A stretch of 64,000 nucleotides of DNA from Myroides guanonis. Its GTDB lineage: Bacteria; Bacteroidota; Bacteroidia; Flavobacteriales; Flavobacteriaceae. The notes beneath the pieces are model-generated. The model did not search any database and was not told the DNA's origin. It worked only from the letters and a program-made list of their open reading frames with translations. A program made the position numbers and the translations under genes. Every line of letters starts with the position of its first letter. Position 1 is the first letter of the stretch. Shown here in pieces: positions 44,991 to 54,422 of the stretch. The stretch is from the NCBI RefSeq assembly GCF_900114085.1, contig NZ_FORU01000009.1, positions 60,190-124,189 of the forward strand, read 5' to 3'.

Positions 44991-45653
44991 TTAATCGTTA
45001 CATTCCATCATCAATAGATCTCCTTCCTCATGGGTGATAGATACAATACCATCGTTTAAAACACTATTGCTACTACCAGTGCGATATCCTAATTCTAGTG
45101 AATCATCTTTAAGAGAGTACAGAAGATTTGAAGAATGAATACCGCTTACTTTGCCTATAGGAATTAAAGATATGATTGTTTTAGATGGATACCATTTTTT
45201 AAATTGCTTTGATAATAGATAAACTTTAGAGTGATCATCTAATATGACTACTTTTAGATTTTCTCGAAACTTAACAAGACTTGTTAGGTTGGTAATAGTA
45301 TGATCCATTCGTTTACCAGTAGCCCATACAACATTAGCACTTGGTATACCCCTGTCGACTAAATATTTAAAAGCTTTTTCTAAATCAGTGGAATCTTGTT
45401 CTTCAACATGTATGATTTCTAATGGATATTGTGTGTCTTTAAAACTTTCGGGTTCAAAGCCATGATCAAAGTCTCCTATTAAAACATCTACTTTAATACC
45501 TAATTCGACTACTCGATGCATTGCCGAATCTAAGACTACTACTAAAGGAGACCATTCTAATAGTTGTCCTAACAGCTCAGATGAACAGCTTTCTCCATTA
45601 GCGATTATTAATGCGGGTTCTTGGTCGTCACGAACGATATGGTGGGATGACAT
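44991..45653 (-). CDS. Thiamine pyrophosphokinase
   Basis: 220 residues. The catalytic alpha/beta domain has ALIIANGESCS, VLIGDFDHG (metal Asp) and EEQDSTDLEKAFKYL (substrate motif DxTDxxKA), and the C-terminal beta domain carries GIHSSNLLYSLKDDSLELGYRTGSSNSVL. It transfers pyrophosphate from ATP to thiamine to make thiamine diphosphate. Single gene with a -7 box at 45677-45684. Confidence 0.93.
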   Translation of the reverse strand: MSSHHIVRDDQEPALIIANGESCSSELLGQLLEWSPLVVVLDSAMHRVVELGIKVDVLIGDFDHGFEPESFKDTQYPLEIIHVEEQDSTDLEKAFKYLVDRGIPSANVVWATGKRMDHTITNLTSLVKFRENLKVVILDDHSKVYLLSKQFKKWYPSKTIISLIPIGKVSGIHSSNLLYSLKDDSLELGYRTGSSNSVLNDGIVSITHEEGDLLMMECND

Positions 45654-45676
45654 AAGATATTGTTTTAGTAAAAGAA

Positions 45677-45684
45677 CAAAAATA
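45677..45684 (-). promoter_or_regulatory. Bacteroidota -7 box (TATTTTTG)
   Basis: Exact TAnnTTTG on the minus strand, 24 bp upstream of the thiamine pyrophosphokinase gene. Confidence 0.5.
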
Positions 45685-45745
45685 AGCTTTACGAATTCAT
45701 TTATCTATAAGGGATTAATTTTTTTACTAGTTATAAAGAAAACTT

Positions 45746-45753
45746 TATCTTTG
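45746..45753 (+). promoter_or_regulatory. Bacteroidota -7 box (TATCTTTG)
   Basis: Exact TAnnTTTG 30 bp upstream of the rhodanese gene. Confidence 0.55.
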
Positions 45754-45783
45754 AAGCATTAAAAAACAAACCAGATAATTATT

Positions 45784-46092
45784 ATGAATTTAGCTCAAGA
45801 ACAATGGTGGCAACAGTATCAAGATGATTCAAATGCTATTATATTAGATGTGAGAACAGAAGAGGAAGTTGAAGAATCAAGTATTCCAAATAGTATTAAT
45901 ATTGATATTTACAAGGGACAAGGCTTTCTTGATGAAGTAAGTAATTTAGATAAAAACAAGAATTATTATATTTACTGCAAGTCAGGAGGTAGAAGTAATC
46001 AAGCTTGTTTATTGATGGAACAACTCGGTTTTGAAAATACATATAATCTATTAGGTGGTATCACCGAATGGACAGGACCAATCAATGAATAG
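45784..46092 (+). CDS. Rhodanese-like domain protein
   Basis: 102 residues, a single rhodanese domain. ILDVRTEEEVEESSIPNSINIDI is the N-terminal signature, and the active-site loop is YCKSGGRS with Cys65. Six-residue loops of this CxxGxRS form bind persulfide sulfur. Cytoplasmic, with no partner domain, so the acceptor of the sulfur is unknown. Confidence 0.92.
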   Translation: MNLAQEQWWQQYQDDSNAIILDVRTEEEVEESSIPNSINIDIYKGQGFLDEVSNLDKNKNYYIYCKSGGRSNQACLLMEQLGFENTYNLLGGITEWTGPINE

Positions 46093-46109
46093 TCTTTAAT
46101 TGAAGATAA

Positions 46110-46117
46110 TAGTTTTG
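46110..46117 (+). promoter_or_regulatory. Bacteroidota -7 box (TAGTTTTG)
   Basis: Exact TAnnTTTG between the rhodanese and lipid kinase genes. It predicts a leader of about 135 nt containing the short inverted repeat ATCTGC/GCAGAT. Confidence 0.45.
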
Positions 46118-46256
46118 TACTTTTAAGAGTGCAAAACAACAATTAAAAAGTATCTGTGTTATCTGCTAAGATTCGCAGATGCTTTTTGCTTTTAAAGCAT
46201 AGAATATTAAAGAATTCAATATAGATTATTAAGAATTTTAAAAATAAAAATCAAGG

Positions 46257-47135
46257 ATGATTAAAATCCACTTTATAGTAAATCCAATATCTGGGAAAGG
46301 ACAACACAAAATTGAAAAGACTTTGCTAGATAACTATTTTTCTAGTTCGATATATGATATAAAAGTATCTTATTCAACGTATAAGAAAGAAGCAATTCAG
46401 TTAACACAAAATGCAATTTTAGATAATCCTGACATTATTGTAGCATGTGGTGGCGATGGAACGATTCATGAAGTTGCAACTGAATTAGTTGGAAAGAATA
46501 TTGGTTTCGGTATAATACCTGTGGGTTCTGGGAATGGATTAGCTTCTAACTTAGAAATCCCTAAAAATATTATTCAAGCTATTGAATTAATTATAAATGG
46601 AACTATACAGCCAATGGATGTTGGTTATGTAAATGATCATTATTTCTTTAGCAATATGGGATTTGGAATTGACGCGACAATTATAAGGAATTATGAAAAG
46701 TCTGGGAAGAGAAAGTTGAGTGCTTATGTACAAGCAGCTTTAAATGCGGCTAAAGAATATCGTACCAAGCCAATGGAGGTTTGTTATGAGGATGAAGTTA
46801 AGATGGTGAATCCACTTTTGTTATTCGTTTCTAACTCTAATGAAATGGGATACAAGATGAGTTTGACTCCTCAGGCGAGTGTAAGAGATGGATTATTAGA
46901 TTTCTTATTAATTCCTAAAATTTCTATTTTTAAACAAATGTATTATGGTCTTCTAGTTGTTTTAAGGAAAACTCATCTGTTTAAAAATGCTATATATGTA
47001 CAGATTCCAGAGATGGAAGTACGCATTTTAGAAGAAGGTATCAATACTTTGCAACTGGATGGAGAGTATTATCCATTTTCAACAACAATTTTCAAGATAG
47101 GTGTTTTAAAAGGAGCATTAAGGGTGATTTGTTAG
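46257..47135 (+). CDS. Diacylglycerol/lipid kinase family protein (YegS/DgkB-like)
   Basis: 292 residues. The N-terminal nucleotide domain has FIVNPISGKG and ACGGDGTIHEVATEL (Gly65-Thr69 region), and IPVGSGNGLASNL is the third DAGK motif; the beta-rich C-terminal domain ends LQLDGEYYPFS. It phosphorylates a lipid (diacylglycerol, sphingoid base or undecaprenol-like) with ATP. The exact substrate is not readable from the motifs. Confidence 0.9.
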   Translation: MIKIHFIVNPISGKGQHKIEKTLLDNYFSSSIYDIKVSYSTYKKEAIQLTQNAILDNPDIIVACGGDGTIHEVATELVGKNIGFGIIPVGSGNGLASNLEIPKNIIQAIELIINGTIQPMDVGYVNDHYFFSNMGFGIDATIIRNYEKSGKRKLSAYVQAALNAAKEYRTKPMEVCYEDEVKMVNPLLLFVSNSNEMGYKMSLTPQASVRDGLLDFLLIPKISIFKQMYYGLLVVLRKTHLFKNAIYVQIPEMEVRILEEGINTLQLDGEYYPFSTTIFKIGVLKGALRVIC

Positions 47136-47401
47136 ATTTCTTGCGTAATCTTCTTAATGTGTTTTCTTGACGATTGAAAGTGAAATTCTAAAGCTAACGT
47201 AACTGTTGGCTTTCTTGTTTAATATTACTTTCGTAGTTTTCATAATTTAGATTTATTTTGAAAAGTTATATTCGTTTAAATTGGTTAAATAAATTTTTAC
47301 AGAAACAATAGTTTAAAAAAATCTTTAACTTTAGAATGTAGAAAAAACAATTAATAGATTAAAACAGGATATTTTACACTTAAAATTCAAATTAAGCTAT
47401 T

Positions 47402-48145
47402 ATGAAAAAACACATTCTAATTTTAATAATTACTGTATTGCAAAATTCGCTTCATGCTCAAGAACTAAAAAAGGTTTACTATCAAGATGGAAATCAAAAG
47501 TTATCTGGCTTAATCACTTCTAATGTGGGACAAAATCTTCCAGGAGTATTAATTCTACCTGCTTGGAAAGGTATCGATAATGAATCAAAAACTGCTGCCC
47601 TTGAGCTTGAAAAACAAGGGTATATTGCGTTTATAGCTGATATTTATGGAGATGGAAATATTCCGAAAGACAATACAGAGGCAGCAAATATTTCCTCTAA
47701 GTATAAAAATGATTATAAAGCCTATCAACATCGAATTGGTTTAGCTTTGGATGAACTTATAAAAGCAGGAGCTATACCAAGCAAAACTGCAGTTATAGGT
47801 TATTGTTTTGGTGGAGCGGGAGCTTTAGAAGTAGCTCGTTCTGATATGGATGTTAGCGGAGTAGTATGCATTCACGGTAGTTATGCAAAATCAACAGATA
47901 GACAGAATAAATCAATAAGTAGTAAAGTCCTTGTGGAGCATGCTGCTAATGATACATCTATCAGTAAAACTGATTATGACAATCTTGTTGTTGAATTGAA
48001 CGAAGGTGAGGCAGATTGGCAAATCATTACTTATGCTAATAGCGCACATACTTTTACAAATCCTGAATCAAATGATTTTAATCCAACAATGGCTAATAGA
48101 GCTTGGAATCATACTTTAATGTTTTTAAAAGAAGTTTTGAAATAA
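47402..48145 (+). CDS. Secreted dienelactone hydrolase family protein
   Basis: 247 residues with a signal peptide ending LHAQ. Alpha/beta hydrolase with a cysteine nucleophile in GYCFGGAG, acid in EHAANDTSI and catalytic His in YANSAHTF, as in the dienelactone hydrolase family. Periplasmic location is inferred from the signal. The substrate is unknown. The 266-bp upstream gap shows no clear promoter or other feature. Confidence 0.87.
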   Translation: MKKHILILIITVLQNSLHAQELKKVYYQDGNQKLSGLITSNVGQNLPGVLILPAWKGIDNESKTAALELEKQGYIAFIADIYGDGNIPKDNTEAANISSKYKNDYKAYQHRIGLALDELIKAGAIPSKTAVIGYCFGGAGALEVARSDMDVSGVVCIHGSYAKSTDRQNKSISSKVLVEHAANDTSISKTDYDNLVVELNEGEADWQIITYANSAHTFTNPESNDFNPTMANRAWNHTLMFLKEVLK

Positions 48146-48247
48146 TTTGAATACTAGCGAATTAAAGATTTTATTGTAGTTTTTTGGTTGGGATGCTAAA
48201 GAATATATGAACAAATAAAATATTAGTGAATTTTAAATATAGATATT

Positions 48248-49483
48248 ATGAAATGTATTCTTTCTTTAGTCTTTATAGTTACCGTATTTTTTTCATGTAA
48301 TAAGGCGGATTCTTCTAAAGACGATAACGTACCACCAGATACTAATACATTACCACCAGTAGAAACTGATCCTGCAAACACAAATTATAAACCTGCTTTT
48401 AAAGGACAAACTAGAATAGGTGGAGTAAAAACAATGACTTCTTATGGATTTGATATCATCGCCAAAGATTTAAAGGCTCCATGGGGGATTGTATCGCTTC
48501 CTGATGGTAGACTGTTAATCACTGAAACAAGTGGAACTATGCGTATAGTGAATCCGGTGAGTGGTACATTGAGCGAAGCGATTACTGGAATTCCTTCTGT
48601 TGATGATAGAGGACAAGGAGGTTTATTAGGTTTGGCAATAGCTCCTGATTTCTCAACAAGTAGGATGGTGTATTGGGTATTCTCTGAAAAAGCTTCCAAT
48701 GGAACTCATACTGCAGTAGGTAAAGGTAGATTAGCTAATGATGAAAAAATGATTGAGAATGCACAAGTAATTTATCGTGCACTACCTACTTATGATGGGA
48801 TATTACACTATGGTGGGCGTATTGTCTTTGATAGTAATGGAAATCTATTTGTAAGTACTGGAGAACGTTCAGATAAAGAAACACGTCCACAAGCACAAGA
48901 TTTAAAATCAGCACTTGGAAAAATACTTCATATTACCCCAAATGGACAAGCTGTAGCAGGTAATCCGTTCGAAGGACAAGCAGGCAAATTGCCCGAAATT
49001 TATTCTTATGGACATCGAAATCCACAAGGACTTGCTATTCACCCTAAAACAGGAGAATTATGGAACAGTGAGTTTGGCCCGATGGGCGGCGATGAAATAA
49101 ACCGTATTAAAGCTGGTGCTAATTATGGATGGCCCGTTATCACTTATGGATTGGAATATAGTGAGGATCCAATAGGCAATCCACCAATACAGCAAAAAGA
49201 GGGAATGGAACAACCTATTTACTATTGGGATCCTGTTCTTTCACCAAGCGGTATGACTTTCTATACGGGAAGTAAAATGCCTGAATGGGAAAATAACTTG
49301 TTTATTGGAGGACTTAGTAGTACACACATTGCTAGAATTGTCATAAAGGATAATAAAGTAGTAGGAGAAGAGCGATTATTAGAAAGAGAAGGACAGCGTT
49401 TCAGGGACATTACCCAGGGGAAGGACGGGGCTTTATACGCTATAACACAAGCAGGGAGACTTTATAAGATTGATAAAAAATAG
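48248..49483 (+). CDS. PQQ-dependent sugar dehydrogenase-like lipoprotein
   Basis: 411 residues. A lipoprotein signal with lipobox FFSC and a Pro/Asp/Thr-rich spacer (about 24-50) precede a six-bladed beta propeller of the soluble glucose dehydrogenase/Yli type: KAPWGIVSLPDGRLLITETSG, GQGGLLGLAIAPDF, YGHRNPQGLAIHPKTGELWNSEFGPMGGDEINRI and the final DGALYAITQAGRLYKID. These oxidise aldose sugars with PQQ at the cell surface or in the periplasm. No PQQ synthesis genes are in the window. Confidence 0.9.
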   Translation: MKCILSLVFIVTVFFSCNKADSSKDDNVPPDTNTLPPVETDPANTNYKPAFKGQTRIGGVKTMTSYGFDIIAKDLKAPWGIVSLPDGRLLITETSGTMRIVNPVSGTLSEAITGIPSVDDRGQGGLLGLAIAPDFSTSRMVYWVFSEKASNGTHTAVGKGRLANDEKMIENAQVIYRALPTYDGILHYGGRIVFDSNGNLFVSTGERSDKETRPQAQDLKSALGKILHITPNGQAVAGNPFEGQAGKLPEIYSYGHRNPQGLAIHPKTGELWNSEFGPMGGDEINRIKAGANYGWPVITYGLEYSEDPIGNPPIQQKEGMEQPIYYWDPVLSPSGMTFYTGSKMPEWENNLFIGGLSSTHIARIVIKDNKVVGEERLLEREGQRFRDITQGKDGALYAITQAGRLYKIDKK

Positions 49484-49571
49484 AATGTTAGTTTTTATTA
49501 ATTTTACTTAACCTATAACATTGATTTCTTTTATAAATTAGAATTCATTAAAAAAATAATTATTCTCTATT

Positions 49572-50060
49572 ATGAGTGACCAATATACTATTCCATCACA
49601 AACTCGAATTGGGCATATTCATTTAAAAGTTTCAAATCTTGATCGCGCTCTAGAATTTTATAGAGATTTGTTGGGATTTGAAGTAACTATGCTATACGGT
49701 GACCAAGCGGCTTTTCTTTCTGCGGGTGGTTATCATCATCATATAGGTCTAAACACTTGGCACAGTAAAAATGCACCTGCTGCAAATACTGACTCTGTTG
49801 GACTGTATCATACAGCTATTCTCTATCCTACAAGAAAGGATTTAGCTTTAATTTTAGAGAGATTGTTTAAGGCTAATTATCCACTTTCAGGAGCAAGTGA
49901 TCATGGAGTATCAGAAGCTTTATATCTTAATGATCCTGATGGGAATGGAGTTGAGTTGTATTGGGACAGACCAAAGGAACTTTGGCCTACAAAAGAAGAT
50001 GGTTCCCTTGATATGTACACAAAAAGGTTGGATATTGAGAGTTTACTAAATCTTATATAG
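49572..50060 (+). CDS. VOC-family (glyoxalase/catechol dioxygenase-like) protein
   Basis: 162 residues covering one complete VOC domain made of two beta-alpha-beta3 modules: RIGHIHLKVSNLDRALEFYRDLLGFEV, then YHTAILYPTRKDLALILERL, and LNDPDGNGVELYWDRP. His15 region, His in LYHTAIL and Glu in GVELYWD would hold the metal, as in CatE-type catechol 2,3-dioxygenases and glyoxalases. A single domain of this size more likely acts as a dimer. Function beyond the fold is uncertain. Confidence 0.85.
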   Translation: MSDQYTIPSQTRIGHIHLKVSNLDRALEFYRDLLGFEVTMLYGDQAAFLSAGGYHHHIGLNTWHSKNAPAANTDSVGLYHTAILYPTRKDLALILERLFKANYPLSGASDHGVSEALYLNDPDGNGVELYWDRPKELWPTKEDGSLDMYTKRLDIESLLNLI

Positions 50061-50118
50061 TAAACTTTCGTCCTCTATTAAACACTTATTAAAAGTAAAC
50101 AGTAAATAATATTTTACT

Positions 50119-50757
50119 TTATTTAGTGTATTTATCATTTAACCCAATCCCCATAAGAATGTTTTGCATGCTTTTTTCTATCCTCCCAAATCTCGTTTGA
50201 GATTGTTTTGGTTGTGAAAAATGAATAATGTAACCTCTTTGGCGGCTTGGGTTTAGATCATAAAAAGCTTTCTTAAATGAAGGGTTATTTTCAAAAACTT
50301 GTAATAGTTCATCAGGTAGAGGTTCTAGGTTTTTCTTAAATTCCACTTTAAGACCTTGATTCTCTATATGTATTGCTTCTAATATATATTCCTTTAATAC
50401 ATCTTTTATATTATTTATATCATCTGTATTGGTGAATTTAATTATTCTATCAGATTGAAGAGTACCTTGTTGTATTAATATTTTACTTGTATCCGATAGT
50501 AGTACTCCTTTAAAGAATCCAATAGTAGCACAATCTTTTAAAGCTCCTATTATAACTATATTTTTCCCATTTTTTGTGTAAACGGGTACTCCCCACTTAA
50601 TTTCTTCAGTTAAACCAGTCTCTAATGCGATTTGTCTTAATATCTCTAGCTCTTCGGTCCATTTTTTTACTTTGCACCGTGAAGTTCCTCCAAATTTGCA
50701 ACGCATACAGCCATCGATGAGATATTTATCTACAAGAGGGTTTAAATTGATTTTCAT
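50119..50757 (-). CDS. YdeI/OmpD-associated family protein with DUF1801 domain
   Basis: 212 residues. The N-terminal domain (about 25-130) is DUF1801-like (TEEIKWGVPVYTKNGKNIVIIGALKDCATIGFFKG), and the C-terminal part has the YdeI/Omdp motif FEKNPSFKKAFYDLNPSRQRGYIIHFSQPKQSQTRFGRIEK-like block near 160-200. An N-terminal CMRCKFGGTSRCKVKKW with three cysteines could bind a metal. No biochemical role is known. Single gene, convergent with the VOC gene. Confidence 0.82.
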   Translation of the reverse strand: MKINLNPLVDKYLIDGCMRCKFGGTSRCKVKKWTEELEILRQIALETGLTEEIKWGVPVYTKNGKNIVIIGALKDCATIGFFKGVLLSDTSKILIQQGTLQSDRIIKFTNTDDINNIKDVLKEYILEAIHIENQGLKVEFKKNLEPLPDELLQVFENNPSFKKAFYDLNPSRQRGYIIHFSQPKQSQTRFGRIEKSMQNILMGIGLNDKYTK

Positions 50758-50910
50758 AATTGATTCTACTATTAAATTTTGAGGTTACCTAGCTGCGAGG
50801 ACTTAGAAATATGCTTTAGAATTAAAGGGAGTAAGACTTCTTTAGTTTAGTCTCGTCAATAGCTTAGATGCAAAAGATCGTTCACAGAGATATCTAGAAA
50901 AAAGACACAA

Positions 50911-51396
50911 TTAATTTATCTGAAATTGAATATCATTATCAATGCAACTGATTTGATGATATTTTATACCTTTTGAAAAATCAATTTTGGTTTTATCTTT
51001 GAAAACCATTTTTCCATTTACTTCTTCCATTTCACCAAAACCTTCTATAGCGCTGTCATCATTGATTATAAATGCGACTTCTCTAACTGATTCTACTCCT
51101 TCAGAATTAAAAGTATAATTAGCAAACAATTTGTTCCCTTCAAAAGTACCTTCGAGGGTACCTGTGTTTTTATCTTTTCCAGAAAGTTGATATTTTAGTA
51201 TACCTGTTGCTACATTTGGAAACACTTCAATTTTAAGCCAAATACTGTCTTTGTCTGATAGTGAAGCAAAACAGTTGCTTTTTGGAATCATTATTTCTTG
51301 AGTTTCTGTAGAGATGGTTTCCTCTACTTTTACTTGTTTCTTATTGCATGAAAAGAAGAGTAAACACAGAGATGAGAGCATAATGAGTTTTTTCAT
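50911..51396 (-). CDS. Small lipoprotein of unknown function
   Basis: 161 residues from the second ATG (51396), which starts a clean lipoprotein signal MKKLIMLSSLCLLFFSC. The body is beta-rich with paired strands (TGILKYQLSGKDKNTGTLEGTFEGNKLFANYTFNSEG) and two late cysteines, like many small Bacteroidota lipocalin-like lipoproteins. I do not recognise the family. Confidence 0.7.
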   Translation of the reverse strand: MKKLIMLSSLCLLFFSCNKKQVKVEETISTETQEIMIPKSNCFASLSDKDSIWLKIEVFPNVATGILKYQLSGKDKNTGTLEGTFEGNKLFANYTFNSEGVESVREVAFIINDDSAIEGFGEMEEVNGKMVFKDKTKIDFSKGIKYHQISCIDNDIQFQIN

Positions 51397-51777
51397 AGTG
51401 ATCATTATTAGTTTTTAGAATTAAAGCAATTAGTCTAATCAAATTTACAAAAAAATAGTTTTTGTAGGTATGATTGAAAATTCAATAATAAGGTGTTTAC
51501 GTTCTAGTTCTTAGTGTTTTTGATGAAAAATATGTTTAAAGTAAAGGTTTTCAAAGTGTATGCAATTGATCGATAAAGAGCAGTTGTTGTAATTTGTCTA
51601 AAAGCACAAGAACCTAAATTAAACACAAAGTAACGTATGTGCATGACTAACCTTATTAGTTATAATTATATTTACAAATTATAGATTACTAAAGACAAGA
51701 TTAGTACAGTATGATAGAATGAATATCATGTTAGGTGAAAAACACACGAGTATTATAATGACATCAAAATATAAAAT
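51397..51777. other. Intergenic region without a gene
   Basis: AT-rich divergent region between the lipoprotein and alcohol dehydrogenase genes. Apart from the minus-strand box at 51440-51447 I see no coding frame, hairpin or repeat of note. Confidence 0.6.
51440..51447 (-). promoter_or_regulatory. Bacteroidota -7 box (TAAATTTG)
   Basis: Exact TAnnTTTG on the minus strand, 44 bp upstream of the small lipoprotein start. Confidence 0.45.
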
Positions 51778-52824
51778 ATGAAAACAACAAACACAAAAGC
51801 ATTCGGTACGATAGCGCCAGATGCAGATTTAATGCAAATGGATATTGAGCGTAGAGAGATAACAGCTCATGATGTAGAAATTGATATTTTGTATTGTGGA
51901 GTATGCCATTCCGATTTGCATACCGCTCGAAATGATTGGGGAGGAACAAAGTATCCTGCTGTTCCCGGACATGAAATTGTTGGAAGAGTGACTGCAATTG
52001 GTGCTGAAGTAACCAAATTTGAAATAGGTGATTTAGCAGCTATTGGATGTATGGTTGAATGTGCTTGTCCAAATTGTAAAGAAGAACAATATTGCGAGAG
52101 TGGTTTTACAGCTACCTATAATAGTCATGATGCTTATTTAAATCAACAAACTTTTGGAGGGTATTCTGAGAAAATTGTTGCAAAAGAGAGTTTTGTTTTA
52201 AAAGTTCCTGCTAATCTTGATTTGGCAGCTGTAGCTCCTTTGTTATGTGCAGGTGTAACTACATGGTCACCATTGCGTCATTGGAATGTAAAAAAGGGGA
52301 GCAAGGTAGCTGTTGTAGGATTAGGTGGCTTAGGGCATATGGCTATAAAGCTAGCAAAAGGATTGGGAGCAGATGTTACATTGTTCTCTAGAACACCAGG
52401 GAAAACTGAGGATGCTAATAAACTAGGAGCAAGTAACGTTGTAATTTCAACTGATAAAGAACAGATGAAAGCGGTTGCTAATACTTTTGATTTAATTATC
52501 GATACTGTTCCTTATGCCCACGACGTGAATCCTTATATAACTACATTAAAAACGAATAGTACATTAGTACTTGTTGGTTTTTTGGGTGAATTAAATCCTC
52601 CATTAAATACAGCACCTTTAGTTCTGGGGAGAAAATCGATTGCTGGTTCTTTGATAGGAGGGATTGAAGAAACTCAAGAAATGTTAGATTTTTGTGGTAA
52701 ACACAATATCGTATCTGATATTGAACTTATTGAGATGCAGGATATAAACGTTGCTTATGAAAGAATGTTGAAAAGCGATGTGAAATACAGATTTGTAATT
52801 GATATGAACTCCTTGAAGAAATAA
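51778..52824 (+). CDS. Zinc-dependent NAD(P) alcohol dehydrogenase, YahK/cinnamyl-alcohol type
   Basis: 348 residues, medium-chain dehydrogenase. Catalytic zinc ligands lie in CGVCHSDLHT and PGHEIVG; the Rossmann motif is VVGLGGLGHMAIKLAKGLGADV, with VTLFSRT after it suggesting NADP. The structural-zinc loop is compressed: CACPNCKEEQYC, giving Cys-x-Cys-x2-Cys-x5-Cys rather than the usual Cys-x2-Cys-x2-Cys-x7-Cys. It would interconvert aldehydes and alcohols. Monocistronic with a terminator. Confidence 0.9.
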   Translation: MKTTNTKAFGTIAPDADLMQMDIERREITAHDVEIDILYCGVCHSDLHTARNDWGGTKYPAVPGHEIVGRVTAIGAEVTKFEIGDLAAIGCMVECACPNCKEEQYCESGFTATYNSHDAYLNQQTFGGYSEKIVAKESFVLKVPANLDLAAVAPLLCAGVTTWSPLRHWNVKKGSKVAVVGLGGLGHMAIKLAKGLGADVTLFSRTPGKTEDANKLGASNVVISTDKEQMKAVANTFDLIIDTVPYAHDVNPYITTLKTNSTLVLVGFLGELNPPLNTAPLVLGRKSIAGSLIGGIEETQEMLDFCGKHNIVSDIELIEMQDINVAYERMLKSDVKYRFVIDMNSLKK

Positions 52825-52860
52825 AAAAAGAGTTTATTATAATTTCAGAACTTATAAGTT

Positions 52861-52901
52861 AAAAGTGGAGATTTTTAAATAGGAAAAGTCTCCACTTTTT
52901 T
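52861..52901 (+). terminator. Terminator after alcohol dehydrogenase
   Basis: Perfect 11-bp stem AAAAGTGGAGA (52861-52871) / TCTCCACTTTT (52889-52899) with flanking T-run. Confidence 0.9.
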
Positions 52902-52998
52902 ATGGTAGTTACTTTATATATTTTATTCCTTGTTTTTGTATTAGAGATACAAAACTAAAAATACTTTTAATAAAAGTGTTTTTAGTTAAGTTGTGAAT

Positions 52999-53163
52999 TT
53001 ATACTTTTGAAGTATGATGCTTAACATCTTCTTTCTGCGCCTCATTACCTAGACAAGAGTGTCCATGTACTTCTACAGTACATTTTGCTGCTTTTTCGTG
53101 GTTACCCGCTTCATGATACATCGTTGCTTCGAGATGACTTTTTGCGGCTGCTTCAAAATGCAT
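52999..53163 (-). CDS. Small His/Ala/Glu-rich protein, probably N-terminally truncated
   Basis: 54 residues starting MHFEAAAKSHLEATMYHEAGNHEKAAK. The amphipathic pattern with repeated H-E-A-G-N-H-E-K-A-A belongs to a small helical Bacteroidota protein normally around 65-75 residues. The reading frame continues upstream for six more family-like codons (N-H-K-K-A-A) and then hits TAA, so the original N-terminus seems to have been lost. It may be expressed from the internal ATG or be a pseudogene. Function unknown; metal binding by the histidines is possible. Confidence 0.5.
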   Translation of the reverse strand: MHFEAAAKSHLEATMYHEAGNHEKAAKCTVEVHGHSCLGNEAQKEDVKHHTSKV

Positions 53164-53333
53164 TGCTGCTTTTTTGTGGTTTTATGTTTTTAAAATAATC
53201 TAATGCTTTTAGATAGATACAAACCCTATGGATATTTTTTGGGTTTTTCAACATAATATGCGATTATATAGCTAAATTTAAATAATTATACATGCAAACT
53301 AAAAAATGTCTTTTATACTCTAAATAGAATTAT

Positions 53334-54422
53334 ATGAAATATATCTTACTTTTTTTCACAGTTCTTTTTTGTCTACCGTTTATGTCATGTATAAAAGATG
53401 AACTACCCAATGCCGAAGCTGATATTTTATCTTGTTCTGTCGATAGTATGATTCTTAAAAAAGACCCTATTATTCAAAATGAGCGTGTTCAGATATTTGT
53501 TAAGTCTTTTGTTGATTTAACATCACAAGCTCCTGTTTTTACATTATCTCCAGGTGCTACGATTTATCCTCAAAGTGGCACCCCTTTAAATTTTACTAAA
53601 CCCCAGTTGTACATAGTAACATCAGAAGATGGTCAATCGCAAAAGACTTATGAGGTTTCCTATATAAGTTCGGCAGTCGGATCAAAATATAGTTTTGAGC
53701 ACGTAAGAACTGAAAATTCGAAATATGATATTTTCTATGAAATAGATGATGATAATCAAAATATTATGGATTGGGCGAGTGGAAATGCTGGTTTTAGTTT
53801 AACTGGAATTGCATCAAAACCAGATGATTATCCAACAGCTAGATTGCTAAATGGTAAGGAGGGCCAAGGAGTAAGATTAGTAACTCGGTTAACGGGTGCT
53901 TTAGGAGCAACTATGGGGAAACCTTTAGCTGCTGGAAATATATTTATGGGTGAATTCGACTTAGGAACCTCTATTACAGCTCCTTTAAAAAGTTTGCGAT
54001 TAGGAATGCCGGTTGATTTTGTTCCATACGCTTTTAGAGGTTTTTTCAAGTATAAAGCAGGTGAGTTATTTAAAGAAGGTAATGTTGAAAAACCTGATAG
54101 AAAAGATTCTTGGGATTGCTATGCAATATTTTTTGAAACAGACAGCACTCTTAAACATTTAGATGGAACTAATAGATTTACACATGATAATATTTTAGCA
54201 ATAGCGCGTATTTTACCAGAAGATCGAATTGAAAGTGGAGAGTGGTCTTCTTTTCATATCCCTTTTGTTTTTAAAGACAATGCCATTATTGATGAGAAAA
54301 AATTGAAAGACGGAAAATACAGTTTAACTTTAGTATTTACTTCTAGTATAGATGGAGATACTTTTGCTGGAGCAGAGGGGAGTACCCTTCTTATAGATGA
54401 AATAGAAATAATCCATGAATAA
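53334..54422 (+). CDS. PCMD-domain surface lipoprotein
   Basis: 362 residues with lipobox MSC at the end of the signal. The first part (about 25-115) is a DUF-like Ig strand region ending TYEVSYIS, seen before PCMD domains. The C-terminal 240 residues contain the putative carbohydrate-metabolism domain: FSLTG...YPTARLLNGKEGQGVRLVTR and GSTLLIDEIEIIHE, a jelly-roll-like fold. It is probably displayed on the outer membrane to bind glycans. It overlaps the next gene by 8 bp, so the two are coupled. Confidence 0.82.
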   Translation: MKYILLFFTVLFCLPFMSCIKDELPNAEADILSCSVDSMILKKDPIIQNERVQIFVKSFVDLTSQAPVFTLSPGATIYPQSGTPLNFTKPQLYIVTSEDGQSQKTYEVSYISSAVGSKYSFEHVRTENSKYDIFYEIDDDNQNIMDWASGNAGFSLTGIASKPDDYPTARLLNGKEGQGVRLVTRLTGALGATMGKPLAAGNIFMGEFDLGTSITAPLKSLRLGMPVDFVPYAFRGFFKYKAGELFKEGNVEKPDRKDSWDCYAIFFETDSTLKHLDGTNRFTHDNILAIARILPEDRIESGEWSSFHIPFVFKDNAIIDEKKLKDGKYSLTLVFTSSIDGDTFAGAEGSTLLIDEIEIIHE

